The position numbers were made by a program, and so were the translations under genes. The notes below the pieces were generated by a model. It did not search any database. It had not been told where the DNA came from and was given only the letters and a program-made list of their open reading frames with translations. Shown here in pieces: positions 61,474 to 64,000 of a stretch of 64,000 bases of DNA. Source of the stretch: Chitinophaga pinensis (GTDB taxonomy: Bacteria; Bacteroidota; Bacteroidia; Flavobacteriales_D; Crocinitomicaceae); assembly GCA_945863605.1 (NCBI GenBank), contig CAMAZP010000005.1, positions 1 through 64,000 on the forward strand, in the 5' to 3' direction. Within the stretch, counting starts at the first letter, position 1, and each line of letters opens with the position of its first letter.

Positions 61474-64000
61474 TTAATTTTGGTTATTTTTTTCATTATC
61501 ATTTTCAGAACTAATTTGTAATTCACTCCAGTCTATGTCGCTGTATTCGGTGTAGGCATCAAAATAAGGTTCTTTAAATGATTTTGTCATTATGAATTTA
61601 TTTAATGTCAAAAGTAATGATGGAAGTAGGATTAAGTTCGTAATCATTGCAATTAATAAAGTAATTGAAATTAACAATCCTAAAGCTTGTGTTCCTCCAA
61701 ATTGTGAAAACATAAATACAGAGAATCCACAGAATAGAATAATAGAAGTATAAAACATTCCAAGTCCAGATTCTCGAATCGCTATTATAACGCATTCTCG
61801 TATGTCCCATTCTTTATTTTTAAGTTCTTGTCGGTATTTAGCTAAGAAGTGAATAGTATCATCAACTGAAATACCAAATGCTATACTAAAGACTAGTAGG
61901 GTTGATGGTTTCAATGGAATACCAAAGAATCCCATTATGCCACCAGTGAATACAAGTGGAACTAGATTTGGTAACATTGAAATTAACACCATTCTCCAAG
62001 ATCTGAATAAGATGGCCATTAATGTCCCTATAGATAGTATAGCAAATGCTAAACTTGAAAATAAATTATTGACCAAATATTGTGTCCCCTCTGATGCAAC
62101 TACAGATGTACCTGTAAAGGTTACGTCAAAATACTCATTGTCGATTGCTTTTCTAAGTTTAGGTAAAAAATCTTTTTTTCCGTAATAAGATTTTACAAAC
62201 TCTGGATCTGAATCAAATTTTACTTGTAGAGAGTTATTGTTTTTTGCCAGTATTTCAGTTAAACTATTATAAACATTTGAGTAGGAATAAAGAATAGAGT
62301 CGACATATTTTTTATTATTCTCAGCCTTTTTAAAATATATTTCAATTTGCTTTTTATCTGGATTTAAAATATTATCCACTTTATTTTTCAGTAAAGCAAC
62401 TTTATCAGCAACTTCATATGAACCCAAATCTTTCATTTGAGATCGAATACGAATGGTACATGTATTTGTATCCAGTAATTCTTTTAAAGAAAGTCCTCCA
62501 CCATTTGCGTTTGTCATTGAGAAATTATCAATGTATTTTTTTAATCTTAGTTTGTCACGGCTAGAAATTAAAGTATACTTATCAGGATTATTTCCATAAT
62601 AAGACATGTTAACAACTTTGACAAAATCAACTGGGGATATACTTCGTGAGAATAAAGTGTCTTTCTCAAATTCTTTTTGAACTAATTCTATTCTTTCTAA
62701 AGTTGTGTTTTTGAAAAGTCTGCCAGGTTCTTTGTATGAAACCATAATTTCAAATGGAATTGAACCACCAAAGTGTTTTTCCATGAATTTTACATCCAAT
62801 AATATTTGATCATTTTTTGGTAAGTCACCTGTAATATTCCCTGTTGCTTTAATTTTGGTCAAACCATATATACTTATCGCTATAATAACACCCGAAACAA
62901 TAAAAATTGCTGGTCTATTGTACTGACTGATTTTGACAATAAAATTAATTAATCCGTTTGCAAATTTTCGATCTAAATGTTTTAAGTGTCTTTGTTTCGG
63001 TGGTTTTGAAAAAGAAGCGAAAATTGGCAAAATACACAATGATAATATGAAAACCATCATAATATTTACCGAAGCTGCTATTCCAAATTCCATTAATTTT
63101 TCGGAATTTGTGAATGCAAACGTAATAAAGCCGAGAGCAGTAGTGAAGTTGGTTAAAAAGGTTGCAGTTCCAATTTTTTGAATCACTCGTGAGAGTGCCT
63201 TTACTTTGTTTCCATGCTCCTTGACTTCTTGATGGAATTTTGTCATTAGGAAAATACAATTCGGAATGCCAATCACAATCATAAGTGGAGGGATTAATGC
63301 AATCAAAATTGTGAGTTTATAGCCTGCAAAGGCAATGCTACCCATCGCCCAAATTACTGCTACTATTACAACGGAATTACAAATCGCAACAACTCTAAAT
63401 GATCGAAAGAAGAAATAGAGTAGGAGTGAAGTGACCAATAAAGAGAAACCAATAAATAAGAACATTTCACTCTGAATCCTTTTAGCAATTACAACCCGTA
63501 GGTGAGGAAGACCTGCATAATGCATTTTACCTAATTTTTTTTCATAGGATGCAACGAGTTTCTCAATATCTAAAACAACTTTTGATTTTACTTTGTCGGT
63601 TAGAAACTTTTCATTTATTCCAATCATCATCAAGGAAACATCTCCTTTTTCGCTGTATAGTAAACCTTTGTAAATTGGATTATTCTTGATTTCTCGTTTT
63701 ATCGAATCAATGCTTTTTTCTTGAAAGGTAATATCTGAAAATACTCGGTGAATCTCAAACTTGTTTTCAACACGATTGTTTTTAATAGTAAAAAGTGTTG
63801 CTTCAGAAATGATTGATTCTACTCCATCAATTTGTAAAATTGAATCACCTAATTGTTTCCATAATAGGAAATTACGTTCAGTGTAAAGTGAGTCAGATTC
63901 AACACCTATAACTAGTGCACCTCCATCTTCACCAAAGAGTTTTTTGAACTTTTTATAATTTTCTGTTGTTGGGGAATCTTTGGGTAGAACAATACCGTAT
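61474..64000 (-). CDS. RND/MMPL-superfamily exporter (partial, runs off the right edge)
   Basis: The frame is open from the stop at 61474 through the right edge; about 841 residues are visible. An internal TTG near 63631 is not a true start, because upstream codons read as typical RND sequence (LPKDSPTTENYKKFKKLFG). There are two sterol-sensing-like membrane bundles: the first after LIALIPPLMIVIGIPNCIFL with GFITFAFTNSEKLMEFG, the second with FSIAFGISVDDTIHFLAKYR and the last helices. A large loop joins them. Such proteins export lipids, hopanoids or small molecules across the inner membrane; the substrate is unknown. It precedes rfbA by 18 nt and may be in the same operon. Confidence 0.88.
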   Translation of the reverse strand, partial: YGIVLPKDSPTTENYKKFKKLFGEDGGALVIGVESDSLYTERNFLLWKQLGDSILQIDGVESIISEATLFTIKNNRVENKFEIHRVFSDITFQEKSIDSIKREIKNNPIYKGLLYSEKGDVSLMMIGINEKFLTDKVKSKVVLDIEKLVASYEKKLGKMHYAGLPHLRVVIAKRIQSEMFLFIGFSLLVTSLLLYFFFRSFRVVAICNSVVIVAVIWAMGSIAFAGYKLTILIALIPPLMIVIGIPNCIFLMTKFHQEVKEHGNKVKALSRVIQKIGTATFLTNFTTALGFITFAFTNSEKLMEFGIAASVNIMMVFILSLCILPIFASFSKPPKQRHLKHLDRKFANGLINFIVKISQYNRPAIFIVSGVIIAISIYGLTKIKATGNITGDLPKNDQILLDVKFMEKHFGGSIPFEIMVSYKEPGRLFKNTTLERIELVQKEFEKDTLFSRSISPVDFVKVVNMSYYGNNPDKYTLISSRDKLRLKKYIDNFSMTNANGGGLSLKELLDTNTCTIRIRSQMKDLGSYEVADKVALLKNKVDNILNPDKKQIEIYFKKAENNKKYVDSILYSYSNVYNSLTEILAKNNNSLQVKFDSDPEFVKSYYGKKDFLPKLRKAIDNEYFDVTFTGTSVVASEGTQYLVNNLFSSLAFAILSIGTLMAILFRSWRMVLISMLPNLVPLVFTGGIMGFFGIPLKPSTLLVFSIAFGISVDDTIHFLAKYRQELKNKEWDIRECVIIAIRESGLGMFYTSIILFCGFSVFMFSQFGGTQALGLLISITLLIAMITNLILLPSLLLTLNKFIMTKSFKEPYFDAYTEYSDIDWSELQISSENDNEKNNQN

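Noticed and set aside
1-64000. CRISPR arrays, tRNA genes, insertion sequences, phage or defence systems
   Set aside because: I looked for spaced direct repeats, cloverleaf-like sequences, transposase motifs and the typical nuclease or reverse transcriptase motifs; none could be supported.

Overview
The window is a low-GC (by eye about one third G+C) chromosomal stretch of a free-living member of the Bacteroidota, most probably order Flavobacteriales and possibly near Fluviicola/Crocinitomix (the family level is inference). The evidence is: type IX secretion (T9SS) cargo with both type A C-terminal sorting domains (1-293, 57733-59565) and the gliding-motility-associated type B domain (8074-12153, 31657-37355); many LxxC lipoproteins; a Bacteroidota-type ribosomal protein bTHX; few clear Shine-Dalgarno sequences; and several TAnnTTTG -7 promoter elements. 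Gene order is dense, with many 1-8 nt overlaps. I see no rRNA, tRNA, CRISPR array, phage, insertion sequence or plasmid gene, so this is core-like genome with accessory surface-protein islands.

Layout. 1-4.2 kb: tail of a T9SS protein with its terminator, an unknown protein, a TrmH-type RNA methylase, a small THX gene, then serC and serA (serine synthesis), the latter two separated by short repeats. 4.2-13.3 kb: histone-deacetylase-like hydrolase, O-antigen ligase-like membrane protein, hotdog thioesterase, YwqK/MORN-repeat protein, a 1359-residue SBBP/PKD T9SS protein and an M42 aminopeptidase. 13.3-18.6 kb: small exported proteins, an esterase, thiolase, an RsmF-like rRNA m5C methylase and a Crp/Fnr regulator. 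18.6-24.6 kb (minus strand): comEC-recQ, PAP2 phosphatase and aldehyde dehydrogenase. 24.7-31.6 kb: Tat-exported pirin, NrtR-like regulator divergent from a GlcNAc-kinase-like gene, DCC oxidoreductase, M1 peptidase, small proteins and mnmA. 31.6-37.4 kb: tandem paralogous IgGFc-binding-like giant surface proteins. 37.5-44.8 kb: lipoprotein MsrB, outer-membrane barrel, hydrolases, a sigma factor with an unknown overlapping partner, 3-hydroxyanthranilate dioxygenase, small lipoproteins and a heavy-metal-domain lipoprotein. 44.8-57.6 kb: housekeeping (rimO, relA/spoT, fahA, ychF, ribH, glmM, tilS, pabB). 57.7-64 kb: a T9SS type A protein, polyprenyl synthase, rfbA and an RND/MMPL exporter that runs off the right edge.

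How the parts fit. Cell-surface proteins (T9SS cargo, lipoproteins, OMP, O-antigen ligase-like protein, rfbA) alternate with translation and tRNA maintenance genes (trmH, rsmF-like, mnmA, rimO, tilS, thx, ychF) and with amino-acid and cofactor metabolism (serC/serA, fahA, haao, pabB, ribH). The least explained elements are the sigma-factor/unknown-protein pair (39773-40943), the tandem IgGFc-like pair with almost identical C-termini, the NrtR-like regulator with a damaged Nudix box beside a palindrome, and the 422-bp hairpin-rich spacer at 43939-44360. No convincing new defence or mobile system is visible.
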